Shown here: positions 43,724-53,529 of the stretch, piece by piece
How the letters are laid out: every line of letters starts with the position of its first letter
Numbering within the stretch: the stretch's first letter is position 1
Origin: Pseudomonadota bacterium
GTDB lineage: Bacteria; Pseudomonadota; Alphaproteobacteria; Sphingomonadales; Sphingomonadaceae
Assembly: GCA_018240895.1 (NCBI GenBank)
Contig: JAFEEX010000004.1
Span: 1-64,000 of the forward strand
DNA: 64,000 bases
Direction: 5' to 3'
Made by a program: the position numbers and the translations under genes
The notes under the pieces: model-generated
The model's input: the letters and a program-made list of their open reading frames with translations, nothing else
Databases searched by the model: none
What the model was told of the DNA's origin: nothing

Positions 43724-44434
43724 CTATTTCTGGTCCGGCAACTGCTTCGCCACCTGATCCACGGTGGCCCCCACCAACAGGTCAATCCCGGCGGCGGTGG
43801 GATGGATGTGATCGGCCTGCACCAGCGCGGGCTTGTCAACCACCGGTTGCAGAAAAAAGGGAACCAGCCCCGCCCCGAACTTTTTGGCCAGCGCGGGATA
43901 GATGGGGTTGAACTTTGCTGCATAGTCCGCCCCCAGGTTGGGCGCGGCGATCATCCCCATCAGCACTGCCGGCACCTTGCGATCGCGCAGCTTGGCCAGA
44001 ATCGCATCAAGGTTGGCGCGGGTCTGCTCTGGCGGCAAGCCACGCAGCATATCGTTGCCGCCCAGACTGATGATCACCAGCGCCGGCGGCTTTTGCAGGC
44101 TGTTCAGGGTAAAATCCAGCCGCTGCAATCCGCCCACCGTGGTATCGCCGGAAACCCCGGCGTTCATGATCCGGGCGTTGAGCCCGCGTGCGCGCAGCGC
44201 GGTTTCCAGCCTTGCCGGATAGCTTTGCCCCGGTTCCAGCCCGTATCCGGCAAACAGACTGTCACCCAGCGCCACGATTTGCATCTCTGCCGCCTTCACC
44301 GGGGATGGCGGCGGCGCATCACTGTGCGCCGGGGCGGTGCTGGCCTGAGGCTGCGGTGCGCCAGAACCACAGGCGGACAGCAGCATTGTCAGGACAACAG
44401 CACTTGCAACCAGACCGCCGCGCAACCATTTCAT
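43724..44434 (-). CDS. SGNH-family arylesterase/lysophospholipase (TesA-like), lipoprotein form
   Basis: A 236-residue protein with a lipobox (VLTMLLSACGSG), so membrane-anchored rather than soluble as in E. coli TesA. The SGNH blocks are complete: IVALGDSLFAGYGLEPGQSY (Ser), NAGVSGDTTVGGLQRLD (Gly), IISLGGNDMLRGLPPEQTRA (Asn) and DHIHPTAAG (Asp/His). It is divergent from ybbAP, the conserved tesA-ybbA-ybbP divergon. Confidence 0.9.
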   Translation of the reverse strand: MKWLRGGLVASAVVLTMLLSACGSGAPQPQASTAPAHSDAPPPSPVKAAEMQIVALGDSLFAGYGLEPGQSYPARLETALRARGLNARIMNAGVSGDTTVGGLQRLDFTLNSLQKPPALVIISLGGNDMLRGLPPEQTRANLDAILAKLRDRKVPAVLMGMIAAPNLGADYAAKFNPIYPALAKKFGAGLVPFFLQPVVDKPALVQADHIHPTAAGIDLLVGATVDQVAKQLPDQK

Positions 44435-44480
44435 CGGGTAACCTCCTGATCTTTCCCCCTAGCTATGGCATCCCGCAACC

Positions 44481-45185
44481 GTGACAAGCCCTCTTTCGGC
44501 GCCGCAACCCGCTATCGCCGCTTCGAACCTTACCCTTGCGCTTGGCCAAGGCAGCAGCGCGGTGGAAATTCTGCGCGGGATCAGTCTGTCAGTGCCGCAG
44601 GGGCAGACGCTGGCCCTGCTTGGCCCGTCAGGCTCTGGCAAAAGCTCGCTGATGGCGGTGCTGGCCGGGCTGGAACGGGCAAGCAGGGGATCGCTGCAAG
44701 TGGCGGGCGCCGATTTTGCCGCGCTTGACGAAGATGCGCTGGCAGCGGCCCGGCGCGGACGGATCGGCATCGTACTGCAGGCATTTCATCTGCTGCCGAC
44801 CATGACCGCGCTGGAAAACGTGATGACCCCGCTGGAACTTGCCGGGCAAGTCGACGCGCGTGACCGCGCCGCGGCGGAACTGGCGGCGGTGGGGCTGGGG
44901 CACCGGCTTGATCACTATCCGGCGCAGCTTTCCGGCGGGGAGCAGCAACGCGTTGCCATCGCCCGCGCCCTGGCCCCGCGCCCCGCGCTGGTCTTTGCCG
45001 ACGAGCCGACCGGCAATCTGGACCACGCCACGGGTGAAGCGATCATGGACCTGCTGTTTGCCCGCCGCGCGGAAACCGGCGCGACGCTGGTGGTGATCAC
45101 TCACGATCCGGCGCTGGCCGCGCGGTGCGAGCGGGTGGTGACATTGGCGGACGGTCTGGTGGCGAGCGACCACGGTGGCCGGTAA
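44481..45185 (+). CDS. ybbA: ABC transporter ATPase YbbA (LolD-like)
   Basis: A 234-residue ATPase: Walker [15 protein letters not shown]-loop [20 protein letters not shown], signature [20 protein letters not shown], Walker [22 protein letters not shown]-loop VVITHDP. It starts at GTG 44481. It pairs with the FtsX-type permease that overlaps it by 11 bases; the E. coli homologue is divergent from tesA. Confidence 0.93.
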   Translation: MTSPLSAPQPAIAASNLTLALGQGSSAVEILRGISLSVPQGQTLALLGPSGSGKSSLMAVLAGLERASRGSLQVAGADFAALDEDALAAARRGRIGIVLQAFHLLPTMTALENVMTPLELAGQVDARDRAAAELAAVGLGHRLDHYPAQLSGGEQQRVAIARALAPRPALVFADEPTGNLDHATGEAIMDLLFARRAETGATLVVITHDPALAARCERVVTLADGLVASDHGGR

Positions 45186-47706
45186 CGCCGCGCCCCTGCC
45201 CTGGTCCGCCGCCTGGACGATTGCCCGGCGCGATCTTTCCGCACGGTTTCGCGGGCTGCGGCTGCTGCTGGTCTGCCTGTTCCTGGGTGTGGGCGCGCTG
45301 GCCGCGATCGGCACCCTGACCGGCGCGATCGAGCGTGAACTGAAGGATCGCGGTCAGCACATCCTGGGCGGTGATTTACAAGTTGAGGTGTGGCAGCGCA
45401 CGCCAAGCCCAGCGGAACGGGACGCCTTTACCGAACTGGGCAAGGTTTCCGGCGGCCTAAGGCTTCAGGCCATGGCCACCAACGGCGCGCTGGCTTCCCC
45501 CGTGGAACTGAAAGCGGTGGACAGCGCCTGGCCGCTGGTCGGGCGGCTGATGCTGGCCGATGGCCGCGCCGCAGGTGCCCCGCCGGCGGGCACGGCCTGG
45601 CTCTCGCCCGATGCCGCCGCCCGGCTGGGCTCGGCGAGCGGCGGCACCGTGACCATCGGCGGCAAGGCCCTGCGCGTGGGCGGATTGATTGCGGATGAGC
45701 CGGACCGGCTGAGCGAAGGCTTCACCCTTGGCCCGGCGGTGATCGTTCCGGCGGACTTTCCCGCCAGTGCGGGACTGACCAGCCCCGGCGCGATGTACCG
45801 ATCAAAAACACGGATCCTGCTGCCGCGCGGCGGCGATCCCGTGGTGGCGATCGACCGGTTGAAAGCGCGGTTCCCCGATGCCGGCTTCACCTATCGCCAG
45901 CGGGACAAGGCCGCCCCCGGCGCGGAAAGCTTTGTGACCCGGATGGGCGAATTTCTGGTGCTGGTTGGTCTGGCCGCGCTGGTGATCGCCGGAATCGGCA
46001 TCGGCGGTGGGGTTTCATCCTATCTTGAGGCGCGCCGCACCAGCATCGCCACGCTGAAGGTGCTGGGCGCGACCAGCGGCGATATTGCGCGGGTCTATCT
46101 GTTGCAGATTGCCGCCGCCGCGCTGATCGGCAGCCTGGCCGGTTTGGCCGGGGGCGTATTGGTGACGCCGCTGCTGGGCAAGGCGCTGGGCACACTGCTG
46201 CCGGTTGCGCCGGGCTTTGTGATCGATCCGGCGGCGCTGGGCCGCGCCGCGCTTTATGGCCTGCTGGTGGCGCTGGTCTTTGCCGCGCCGCCGCTGCTTG
46301 CCGCGCGCCGCTTTCCGGCCATGGCGCTGATGCGGGCGCGGGTTTCCCCGCTGGCCGGGGGATGGCGCGATGCAGTGCTGCCGGTGGCTGGCGGAGTGGC
46401 GGCGATTGCGGCGCTGGCCTTGCTCACTGCCGCGCAGGTCACCGTGACGGCGTGGTTTCTGGCTGGGTCAGCGGCGCTGCTGGCGCTGCTTGGCCTGCTG
46501 GGCTGGGCGATCCGCCGTGTCGCGGCGCGCCTGCCGCGTCCCCGCCGTCCGCTGCTGCGCATTGCTCTGGCCAACCTGCACCGCCCGGGCGCGCAGACCG
46601 GCGCGCTGGTGACGGCCCTGGGCTTTGGCCTGTCAGCCTTCGTCACCCTGGCGGCGGTGCAAACCAGTCTGGACGCCAACATTGCCGCGCGGGTGCCGCA
46701 GCGTGCGCCCGACTATTTCGTGCTCGACGTGCCGCGCGACCGGGCCGACGCCTTTCGCGCCGCCGTGGCGCACCAGGCACCCCAAGCGCGGGTCCGGCTG
46801 GTGCCATCGCTGCGCGGGGCTATTCTGGCCTATGGTCCGGCCGACCGCATGACCCGGGTGGCCGATCTGAAGGCCGTGCCCGAAGATGCCTGGGCGCTGC
46901 GCGGCGAGCGGGGGCTGACCTATTCAGACAGCGTGCCCGAAGGCAATTCGGTGACCGCCGGCCAGTGGTGGCCAGCCGGTTATGCCGGGCCGCCGCTGGT
47001 ATCGGTGGACGAGAAACTGGCGAATACGCTGGGCCTGCACATTGGCGACAGCCTGACTATCAGCCTGCTTGGGGTGGAGCGCACCGCCCGAATCGCCGCA
47101 CTCCGCCGGATCGACTGGGATTCGATGGGCTTCAACTATGTGCTGGTGTTCAGCCCCAATGCCATATCAGACGCCCCGCACAACCTTGCCGCGACGATCA
47201 ACCTGCCGCCGCGCACTGACAAGGGGGGCCTGCTGCGCACCCTGGTGCGCGATTTCCCCTCCAGTTCGGTGATAGAGGTAGGCGGGGTGCTGCGCCAGGC
47301 CCGCGATCTGCTGGGCCAGGTCAGCCTGGCGATCCTGGCGGCGGCATCGGTGGCGGTGCTGGCGGGGGTTGCCGTGCTGCTGGGCGCGATTGCCGCAGCA
47401 CGGGCCAGCCGGCTCTACGACAATGTCATCCTGCGGGTGCTGGGGGCCAGCCGGGGGCAGCTTCTGGCGCTGCAACTGGCCGAGTATGCGCTGCTGTCCG
47501 CCGTGCTGGCGCTGGTTGCGCTGGCGCTGGGATCGGCGCTGGGCTGGCTGATCGTGGTCAGGATGTTCAGCTTTGACTGGCTGCCGGACTGGCCGCGCGT
47601 TCTGGCCGTGCTGGGCGGCGGACTGACGCTGGTGATCGGCTTCGCCCTGGCCGCCTCGCTCCCATTGTTGAGAGCGAAGCCGGCCCAGGCATTGAGGGAG
47701 CTTTGA
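45175..47706 (+). CDS. ybbP: ABC transporter permease YbbP (FtsX/MacB type)
   Basis: An 843-residue permease: N-terminal span (LRLLLVCLFLGVGALAAIGT), large periplasmic region, first FtsX domain with EFLVLVGLAALVIAGIGIGG and YLEARRTSIATLKVLGATSG, a central set of spans, a second periplasmic domain and C-terminal FtsX domain (DNVILRVLGASRGQLLALQL), ending R-A-K-P-A-Q-A-L-R-E-L. GTG 45175 lies inside ybbA. Probably moves a lipid or lipoprotein substrate; not determined. Confidence 0.92.
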   Translation: MAGNAAPLPWSAAWTIARRDLSARFRGLRLLLVCLFLGVGALAAIGTLTGAIERELKDRGQHILGGDLQVEVWQRTPSPAERDAFTELGKVSGGLRLQAMATNGALASPVELKAVDSAWPLVGRLMLADGRAAGAPPAGTAWLSPDAAARLGSASGGTVTIGGKALRVGGLIADEPDRLSEGFTLGPAVIVPADFPASAGLTSPGAMYRSKTRILLPRGGDPVVAIDRLKARFPDAGFTYRQRDKAAPGAESFVTRMGEFLVLVGLAALVIAGIGIGGGVSSYLEARRTSIATLKVLGATSGDIARVYLLQIAAAALIGSLAGLAGGVLVTPLLGKALGTLLPVAPGFVIDPAALGRAALYGLLVALVFAAPPLLAARRFPAMALMRARVSPLAGGWRDAVLPVAGGVAAIAALALLTAAQVTVTAWFLAGSAALLALLGLLGWAIRRVAARLPRPRRPLLRIALANLHRPGAQTGALVTALGFGLSAFVTLAAVQTSLDANIAARVPQRAPDYFVLDVPRDRADAFRAAVAHQAPQARVRLVPSLRGAILAYGPADRMTRVADLKAVPEDAWALRGERGLTYSDSVPEGNSVTAGQWWPAGYAGPPLVSVDEKLANTLGLHIGDSLTISLLGVERTARIAALRRIDWDSMGFNYVLVFSPNAISDAPHNLAATINLPPRTDKGGLLRTLVRDFPSSSVIEVGGVLRQARDLLGQVSLAILAAASVAVLAGVAVLLGAIAAARASRLYDNVILRVLGASRGQLLALQLAEYALLSAVLALVALALGSALGWLIVVRMFSFDWLPDWPRVLAVLGGGLTLVIGFALAASLPLLRAKPAQALREL

Positions 47707-47709
47707 CGC

Positions 47710-48162
47710 TCAGTTAAACACGTCCGCGCTGTAGGGATTGAGCGGGTCCGGACCGAACCGGTTTGCGCCCGGTGTGCCGGGCAGGGCCATGATGACCAGA
47801 TTGGCAAGAGAGGCAAGCCACCCGATGAAGGGTATTCTGCCAAGAATTGCGAAGCCGATAACCCACCAGCCCGACATATCGCGATCATGGAACCGGCGAA
47901 CCGCGACGGCGATGCCCGGAATGAAACTGCCCAGCCAGAACAGGGCCAGCAACCCGGCCCCCACATAGAACATCGTGCCAAAATCCTCCGCGCTGACGGG
48001 GATTTGACCCGACCTGTTCGGGGCATACCCGCCCGCCATCATCAAAACCACGCAGAGCAGCGTCACCAGGCCGGCAAGCAGTGTGAACATCCAGTATTCC
48101 CGGCGCGTCGAACGACCGCTGAATTCCGCATAACGACGATAGGGAAGAACCATCCATTCCAT
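47710..48162 (-). CDS. DUF805 family membrane protein
   Basis: A 150-residue protein with about four spans: LPYRRYAEFSGRSTRREYWM, FTLLAGLVTLLCVVLMMAGG, IPGIAVAVRRFHDRDMSGWW (the conserved R-R-x-H-D motif) and GTPGANRFGPDPLNPYS. Function unknown in the family. ATG 48162 has GGGAG six bases upstream; the frame extends upstream only by chance. It ends three bases from convergent ybbP. Confidence 0.9.
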   Translation of the reverse strand: MEWMVLPYRRYAEFSGRSTRREYWMFTLLAGLVTLLCVVLMMAGGYAPNRSGQIPVSAEDFGTMFYVGAGLLALFWLGSFIPGIAVAVRRFHDRDMSGWWVIGFAILGRIPFIGWLASLANLVIMALPGTPGANRFGPDPLNPYSADVFN

Positions 48163-48228
48163 TGCCAACTCCCGCACAAAATGTTGCCGGTTAGGGACCA
48201 CATTTTTCTTGCTTGAACAAACGAAAAA

Positions 48229-48248
48229 GGGGGCTGCAAGCAGCCCCC
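48229..48248 (-). terminator. Rho-independent terminator of the TonB-dependent receptor gene
   Basis: Minus-strand GGGGGCTG - CTTG - CAGCCCCC is a perfect eight-pair stem followed by TTTTTCGTTTG, 30 bases beyond the receptor stop. Confidence 0.9.
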
Positions 48249-48277
48249 TTTCCATTCGTCTTGGCGCAAGCGCCGGA

Positions 48278-50743
48278 TCAGAACTTGAACTTGGCCGCGA
48301 CGCCATAGGTCCGCGGCTGATTGATGTAGCCCGAGATCGAACCCGCCTGAGCCACCGAATCGAAGATATCGGTGATCGAACGGTAATCGAGCAGGTTACG
48401 CCCCCACACCGTCAGTTCCAGGCCATTGTGCATAGCCCAGGTGAGCGAGGCGTTGAGATCACGCGTTTCGCTGCGGAAGGGACGGGCGATCGCCAGGTTG
48501 GCGGCGGTGCTGCCGAAATTGAGCAGCCCCTGTTCAACCTGCGCCGGTGCGGTGTAGTTGAAATCGCCGCGGGCGATAACGTGGTCGGAATTGCCCAGTT
48601 CCTTGTCCCACTGCGCGCCAAAGCTGGCGGACAGCTTTGAAACGCTGAGCACGTGCTGGCCCGAAATGTCGCCCCAGGGCGAATTCTTGAAGCTGTCGTA
48701 CTTGGGATCGAGATAGGTCATCGCCAGCGACAGGGTCAGTTCACGAGTGGGGTTGACCCGCCCATCGAATTCGATCCCGAAGGTCGATTGCTTTTCCGCG
48801 TTGCCGAACAGGAAGCCGGTGCCGGTAAAGGTGTTGGTCTGGAAGTTCTTGATCGACTGCTTGAACACCGTGAGGTTGGCCGAGGCGAGGCCCCAGTTAC
48901 CCTTGATCCCGGCTTCGTAAACGGTCGATTCTTCCGGTGCGGCAAACCGCGAACCCGCCGCCAGATTGGGCAGTCCGCCACCATTGGCAATGATCGTGGC
49001 CAGATCGGCCGCGGTCGGGCGGCTGTCACGCGACAGGTTGAACGAGCTGGCCTTGAAGCCGGTCGCATAGCTGGCATAGACGTTGAGCCCGCGGTTGATC
49101 TTGTAAGCAACGCGCGCGTTGTAGGTCCATTTGCCGTCACGGGTCTTGCCGCTTTCCACCGCATTGGGGAAGTTGAGGAACGGCGGCAGGAACTGGATCG
49201 GCTTCAGCGCCGCGAAAGCTGCGGGCAGCGGCACGGCGGAAAACAGATCGGTCGAGCGCGAATTGCTGCTGACGTCCTTGGCATCGTGAGTGTAGTTTCC
49301 GCCCAGGGTGATGGTCAGATCCTCGATCGGCTTCAGATCCACGTTGCCGAATACCGACCAGGCTTCATCCTTCTGGTGCATCTGGTTGAAGAAGCCCTGA
49401 CCAGACTGCCAGAACGTGTTTGCCGGCGCGCCAATCAGCGCCTCGACACTGTTGGCGTTCAGCGCGCCGCCGGTTGCACCCTGGATCAGCAGGCTGACAT
49501 AGGGACGGAAATCCTTGCCATAGACGATCTGGTCAGCGGTATTGAGCTTTTCGTTGAAGTAATAGCCGCCCAGCAGGAAGTTGACCGGCCCTTCAAGATT
49601 GGAGGCGATCCGCAGTTCCTGTGTGAAGGTGTGAATCTTCGCATGGCCGATGTTCGCGCCCGAGGCGAGAGCCGCGCTGGTGAAATCGACATCCTGCGCC
49701 GCATCGATCTTGGTATCGCGGTATGCGGTGATCGAGGTCAGCGTCAGCGGCCCCATGGTGTAATCGATCTGGCCGGAAAGACCCCAGTTGCGCACCTTGC
49801 TGGTCGGCACGACATCGCTGTAAACCACATCGTCGAAGGGGGTCAGGTAGCTGTTGACCTGGCCGCCAACCAGCCGGACCGCGCCGGTCGCGGCCGAGGG
49901 GCGCAGGTTGACAACGCCGCAGCACTTTTCGTCGATCTTGTCATAGTCCGCGATCAGCCGCACCTTCAGGTTGTCGGTCGGATCAAAGCGGAGCTGGCCG
50001 CGGGCGAACCAGCGGTTGCGGTTGTTCATGTCATCGCCGTTGAAGGCGTTGGTCAGATAGCCATCGCGGCGGTTGTACCCGGCCGAGATGCTGGCGGCGA
50101 TGGTATCGGTCAAACCGCCGGTGATGTACCCCTTGACCACGGCAGCGTTGTAGTTGCCATAGGACCCTTCGACGCTGCCACCGAAATTGTAGCTCGGTTC
50201 GCGCGTGACGATCGAGATCACGCCGGCGCTGGCGTTCTTGCCGAACAGGGTCGATTGCGGACCGCGCAGCACTTCGACGCGCTGGATTTCGGGAAGATCG
50301 CTGATCTGCGAGATCGCGCGGCTGCGATAGACGCCATCGACGAACACCGCGACCGAGGGTTCCAGGCCCAGGTTGTTGCCGCTGGTGCCAAAGCCGCGCA
50401 CGGCATAGCTGGTGGCGGCCTGGCTCTGGTTCTGGCTGACCTTCAGCGACGGGACAACCGACGAAAGATCGGTGATGTCGCGGATCTGCGCGCGCTCGAT
50501 CGTCGATGCGGTAGTCACGCTGACCGCAACAGGGGTATCCTGCAGGGTCTTTTCGCGCTTGGTCGCGGTGATGACGATTTCGTTGCCTTCACCTTCGACA
50601 GGCTCGGCCTGATCCTGCGGCGCAGCAGGCTGGGCCTCTTCCTGGGCCTGGGCCAGGCCAGGGGCGGCAAACGTGCAAAGCGCAATACCCAACAGCAACG
50701 CGGAACGCTTCGAGCCGGATTGACCGGCAGCATATAATTTCAT
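48278..50743 (-). CDS. TonB-dependent outer-membrane receptor
   Basis: An 821-residue receptor. Signal peptide (GIALCTFAAPGLAQAQ), TonB box region EIVITATKREKTLQDTPVAV, plug (LSSVVPSLKVSQNQSQAATS, YAVRGFGTSGNNLGLEPSVA, RVEVLRGPQSTLFGKNASAG), and a 22-strand barrel ending with the aromatic PRTYGVAAKFKF. The TATKREKTLQD plug start is the common sphingomonad type; the ligand cannot be told. ATG 50743 has GAGG six bases upstream. No transport partner is adjacent. Confidence 0.94.
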   Translation of the reverse strand: MKLYAAGQSGSKRSALLLGIALCTFAAPGLAQAQEEAQPAAPQDQAEPVEGEGNEIVITATKREKTLQDTPVAVSVTTASTIERAQIRDITDLSSVVPSLKVSQNQSQAATSYAVRGFGTSGNNLGLEPSVAVFVDGVYRSRAISQISDLPEIQRVEVLRGPQSTLFGKNASAGVISIVTREPSYNFGGSVEGSYGNYNAAVVKGYITGGLTDTIAASISAGYNRRDGYLTNAFNGDDMNNRNRWFARGQLRFDPTDNLKVRLIADYDKIDEKCCGVVNLRPSAATGAVRLVGGQVNSYLTPFDDVVYSDVVPTSKVRNWGLSGQIDYTMGPLTLTSITAYRDTKIDAAQDVDFTSAALASGANIGHAKIHTFTQELRIASNLEGPVNFLLGGYYFNEKLNTADQIVYGKDFRPYVSLLIQGATGGALNANSVEALIGAPANTFWQSGQGFFNQMHQKDEAWSVFGNVDLKPIEDLTITLGGNYTHDAKDVSSNSRSTDLFSAVPLPAAFAALKPIQFLPPFLNFPNAVESGKTRDGKWTYNARVAYKINRGLNVYASYATGFKASSFNLSRDSRPTAADLATIIANGGGLPNLAAGSRFAAPEESTVYEAGIKGNWGLASANLTVFKQSIKNFQTNTFTGTGFLFGNAEKQSTFGIEFDGRVNPTRELTLSLAMTYLDPKYDSFKNSPWGDISGQHVLSVSKLSASFGAQWDKELGNSDHVIARGDFNYTAPAQVEQGLLNFGSTAANLAIARPFRSETRDLNASLTWAMHNGLELTVWGRNLLDYRSITDIFDSVAQAGSISGYINQPRTYGVAAKFKF

Positions 50744-51001
50744 GAAAAACCTCACTCAACTATGGAAATAGTCTTCGGGATAGAAAAGAACGCATGGTGC
50801 CTGAGGGCAAGCGGTCTGGCCGCGCCCGTAACCACAAACACACCAGGTTTGAATTGGTTGCATGGTGCACCCGCAATATCCTTGTTCGCTGTTGCAACAA
50901 GAACACAGTTGCCGCCCTTGCCCAGCGGAGGCGCTTGGGCTAGGGGCGCGGCCAATGTGGCGGCCCGCGCGCCGCCTTCCTCCAAGTCAGAGAAGCCCTT
51001 C

Positions 51002-52855
51002 ATGTCCGCCCCCCTGCCCCTGCGCAATATCGCCATCATTGCGCACGTTGACCATGGCAAGACCACGCTGGTCGATCAGTTGTTCCGCCAGTCCGGCACC
51101 TTCCGCGAAAACCAGCGGATCGAGGAACGGGCGATGGATTCGAACGATCTGGAAAAGGAGCGCGGGATCACCATTCTGGCCAAGTGCACCTCGGTTGAAT
51201 GGACCCCTCCCGGCGGAGGGAAGGAAGACGCCACGCGGATCAACATTGTCGATACCCCCGGCCACGCCGACTTCGGGGCCGAGGTGGAGCGCATCCTTTC
51301 CATGGTCGATGGCGTGATCCTGCTGGTTGACAGCAGCGAAGGCGCGATGCCGCAGACCAAATTCGTCACCGGCAAGGCGCTGGCGCTGGGCCTGCGCCCG
51401 ATCGTGGTGGTCAACAAGATCGACCGCCCCGATGGCCGCGCCCAGGAAGTGCTGGACGAGGTGTTCGACCTGTTCGTCAACCTCGACGCGACGGACGAGC
51501 AATGCGATTTTCCCGTGCTCTACGCCTCGGGCCGCAACGGCTATGCCAGCGATGACCAGGACGCGCGCGAAGGCACGCTGGAACCGCTGTTCAAAAAGAT
51601 TGTCGAACACGTCCCCGCCCCCAGCCTGGACGAGGACGGGCCGTTCAGCTTCCTGGCCACCCTGCTGGATCGTGACAACTTCATGGGCCGCGTGCTGACC
51701 GGACGGGTCCAGTCGGGCAAGATCAAGGTCAACGATCCGATCCGCGCGCTCGATGGTGAAGGCAACATTGTCGAAGTGGGCCGCGCGTCCAAGCTGCTGT
51801 CCTTCCGCGGACTGGAGCGGGTGCCGGTGGAAGAGGCCAAGGCGGGCGATATCATCGCGCTGGCAGGCCTTGAAAAGGCAACCGTCGCCAACACCATCGC
51901 CGCGCCCGAAGTGGTCGAACCGATCAAGGCCCAGCCGATCGATCCGCCAACGCTGGCCATGCGCTTTGCCGTCAACGACAGCCCCTATGCCGGGCGCGAG
52001 GGTGACAAGGTGACCAGCCGCGTGATCCGCGACCGGCTGCTGCGCGAGGCTGAAACCAACGTTGCGATCAAGGTGACCGAAAGCGCCGACAAGGACAGCT
52101 TCGAAGTGGCCGGGCGCGGCGAACTGCAACTGGGCGTGCTGATCGAAACCATGCGCCGCGAAGGGTTTGAGCTGGGGATCAGCCGCCCGCGCGTGCTGTT
52201 CCGCACCGATGAAAACGGCCAGCGCACCGAGCCTTACGAACAGGTTGTGATCGACGTGGACGATGAATATTCATCCACCGTGGTCGACAAGATGCAGCGC
52301 CGCAAGGCGGAGCTGATGGAAATGCGCCCCAGCGGCACGGGCAAGACCCGCCTGACCTTTTCCGCCCCCAGCCGCGGGCTGATCGGCTATCACGGCGAAT
52401 TCCTGTCCGACACGCGCGGCACGGGAATCATGAACCGGCTGTTCGAACGCTATGGCGCGCACAAAGGCCCGATCGAGGGGCGGATCAACGGCGTGCTTAT
52501 CTCCAACGCCACGGGCGAGGCGGTGGCCTATGCGCTCAACAGCCTGGAGGAACGCGGTATCCTGTTCGTGCGCCCGCAGGACAAGCTGTACGAAGGGATG
52601 ATCATCGGCGAGAATGCCAAGCCGGATGACCTTGAGGTCAACCCGATGAAATCCAAGCAGCTCACCAACTTCCGCTCGACCGGCAAGGACGATGCGATCC
52701 GCCTGACCCCGCCCAAGATCATGACACTGGAACAGGCCATTGCTTACATCGACGATGATGAAATGGTTGAGGTGACGCCCAAGTCGATCCGCCTGCGCAA
52801 AGCCCTGCTCGACCCGCATGAGCGCAAGAAAGCCAGCCGCAAGAAGGACGACTGA
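51002..52855 (+). CDS. typA: Translational GTPase TypA/BipA
   Basis: A 617-residue GTPase: NIAIIAHVDHGKTTLVDQLF, DSNDLEKERGITILAKCTSV, NIVDTPGHADFGAEVERILS, VVNKIDRPDGR, then EF-G-like domains and the TypA-specific C-terminus (SSTVVDKMQRRKAELMEMRP, LFERYGAHKGPIEGRINGVL, DDDEMVEVTPKSIRLRK). It binds ribosomes and helps 50S assembly under stress. The frame opens upstream to 50762, but MSAPLPLRNIAII (51002) is the family start. Confidence 0.96.
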   Translation: MSAPLPLRNIAIIAHVDHGKTTLVDQLFRQSGTFRENQRIEERAMDSNDLEKERGITILAKCTSVEWTPPGGGKEDATRINIVDTPGHADFGAEVERILSMVDGVILLVDSSEGAMPQTKFVTGKALALGLRPIVVVNKIDRPDGRAQEVLDEVFDLFVNLDATDEQCDFPVLYASGRNGYASDDQDAREGTLEPLFKKIVEHVPAPSLDEDGPFSFLATLLDRDNFMGRVLTGRVQSGKIKVNDPIRALDGEGNIVEVGRASKLLSFRGLERVPVEEAKAGDIIALAGLEKATVANTIAAPEVVEPIKAQPIDPPTLAMRFAVNDSPYAGREGDKVTSRVIRDRLLREAETNVAIKVTESADKDSFEVAGRGELQLGVLIETMRREGFELGISRPRVLFRTDENGQRTEPYEQVVIDVDDEYSSTVVDKMQRRKAELMEMRPSGTGKTRLTFSAPSRGLIGYHGEFLSDTRGTGIMNRLFERYGAHKGPIEGRINGVLISNATGEAVAYALNSLEERGILFVRPQDKLYEGMIIGENAKPDDLEVNPMKSKQLTNFRSTGKDDAIRLTPPKIMTLEQAIAYIDDDEMVEVTPKSIRLRKALLDPHERKKASRKKDD

Positions 52856-52859
52856 CCGG

Positions 52860-52899
52860 GCAATCGTTCAGGTTACATCGATAAAACCTGAACGATTGC
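52860..52899 (+). terminator. 15-bp perfect inverted repeat after typA
   Basis: GCAATCGTTCAGGTT (52860-52874) and AACCTGAACGATTGC (52885-52899) are exact reverse complements with a 10-base loop, four bases after the typA stop. The GC content of the stem is low and no T-run follows, so it is an atypical terminator and could also be a protein-binding dyad. Confidence 0.5.
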
Positions 52900-53006
52900 T
52901 GCAAATGTCATCCTGATTCCGTTCAGCCGAATCAGGGCAAAAGTCTGGCCATACGGCGAATCGCACGGTCGGCATGGGCCAACCGCGATGCCGCGGAGAC
53001 TGTGCC

Positions 53007-53483
53007 ATGACCGGCATTCTGAAGACGTCTGTATTCGGTGCGGCGCTTGCCGCGACTGCTCTTGTCAGCGCGACCCCGGCGATGGCTGACCCCTATGGCA
53101 ACGGGTATCGTCACCGCGGCAATGGCGACACGGCTGGCGCCGCCATTCTGGGCGGCATGGTTGGACTGGCGATTGGTGTAATCGCCGCTTCGGCCGGCAA
53201 CAAGCACCACAACAACTGCGACTATTACGATCGTGACGGCAACCGTTATCGCGGTGAATATCGCGATCAGCGTTGCTATCGCCGCGGCGACAATGGCAAT
53301 TACGGCAACTATCCTCAGCAGGGCGGATATTATGGCAACTACCCGCAGCAGGGTGGGTACTATGGAAATTATCCCCAACAGGGCGGATACTATGGCAACT
53401 ATCCGCAGCAGGGCAATTATGGATACTATGATCAGCGCGGCAACCGCTATGCCGACCGGCGCGGTGATCGCGACGGCGATTGA
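53007..53483 (+). CDS. Secreted Gly/Tyr/Gln/Asn repeat protein
   Basis: A 158-residue protein. Signal peptide MTGILKTSVFGAALAATALV…MAD. A glycine-zipper-like hydrophobic stretch (AGAAILGGMVGLAIGVIAAS, about 45-64) follows, then Cys-containing CDYYDRDGNRYRGEYRDQRC. Four tandem copies of YGNYPQQGGY (residues 99-138) precede a basic end (YADRRGDRDGD). The first part resembles glycine-zipper envelope proteins common in sphingomonads. The repeat is of low-complexity, prion-like composition. Function unknown. A terminator follows. Confidence 0.8.
   Translation: MTGILKTSVFGAALAATALVSATPAMADPYGNGYRHRGNGDTAGAAILGGMVGLAIGVIAASAGNKHHNNCDYYDRDGNRYRGEYRDQRCYRRGDNGNYGNYPQQGGYYGNYPQQGGYYGNYPQQGGYYGNYPQQGNYGYYDQRGNRYADRRGDRDGD
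53301..53420 (+). repeat. Four 30-bp tandem repeats within the repeat protein gene
   Basis: Units 53301-53330, 53331-53360, 53361-53390 and 53391-53420 each encode YGNYPQQGGY (the last ends QGNY). They differ mainly at third codon positions, so protein-level selection or age is implied. Confidence 0.9.
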
Positions 53484-53529
53484 GGCCAGCACCGGGTCGC
53501 AATCCGGCGTATAGAGAGCCACCGAGAGA

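Noticed and set aside
48653..50737. 694-codon plus-strand open frame opposite the TonB-dependent receptor
   Set aside because: Antisense shadow of a gene with clear plug and barrel motifs; no independent support.
50881..50901. Small inverted repeat CTTGTT…AACAAG upstream of typA
   Set aside because: Only six-base arms in a 245-base gap; frequent by chance and no promoter around it.
53301..53420. Regular 30-bp repeats considered as a CRISPR array
   Set aside because: Units are contiguous without spacers, in frame, and encode a repeated decapeptide.
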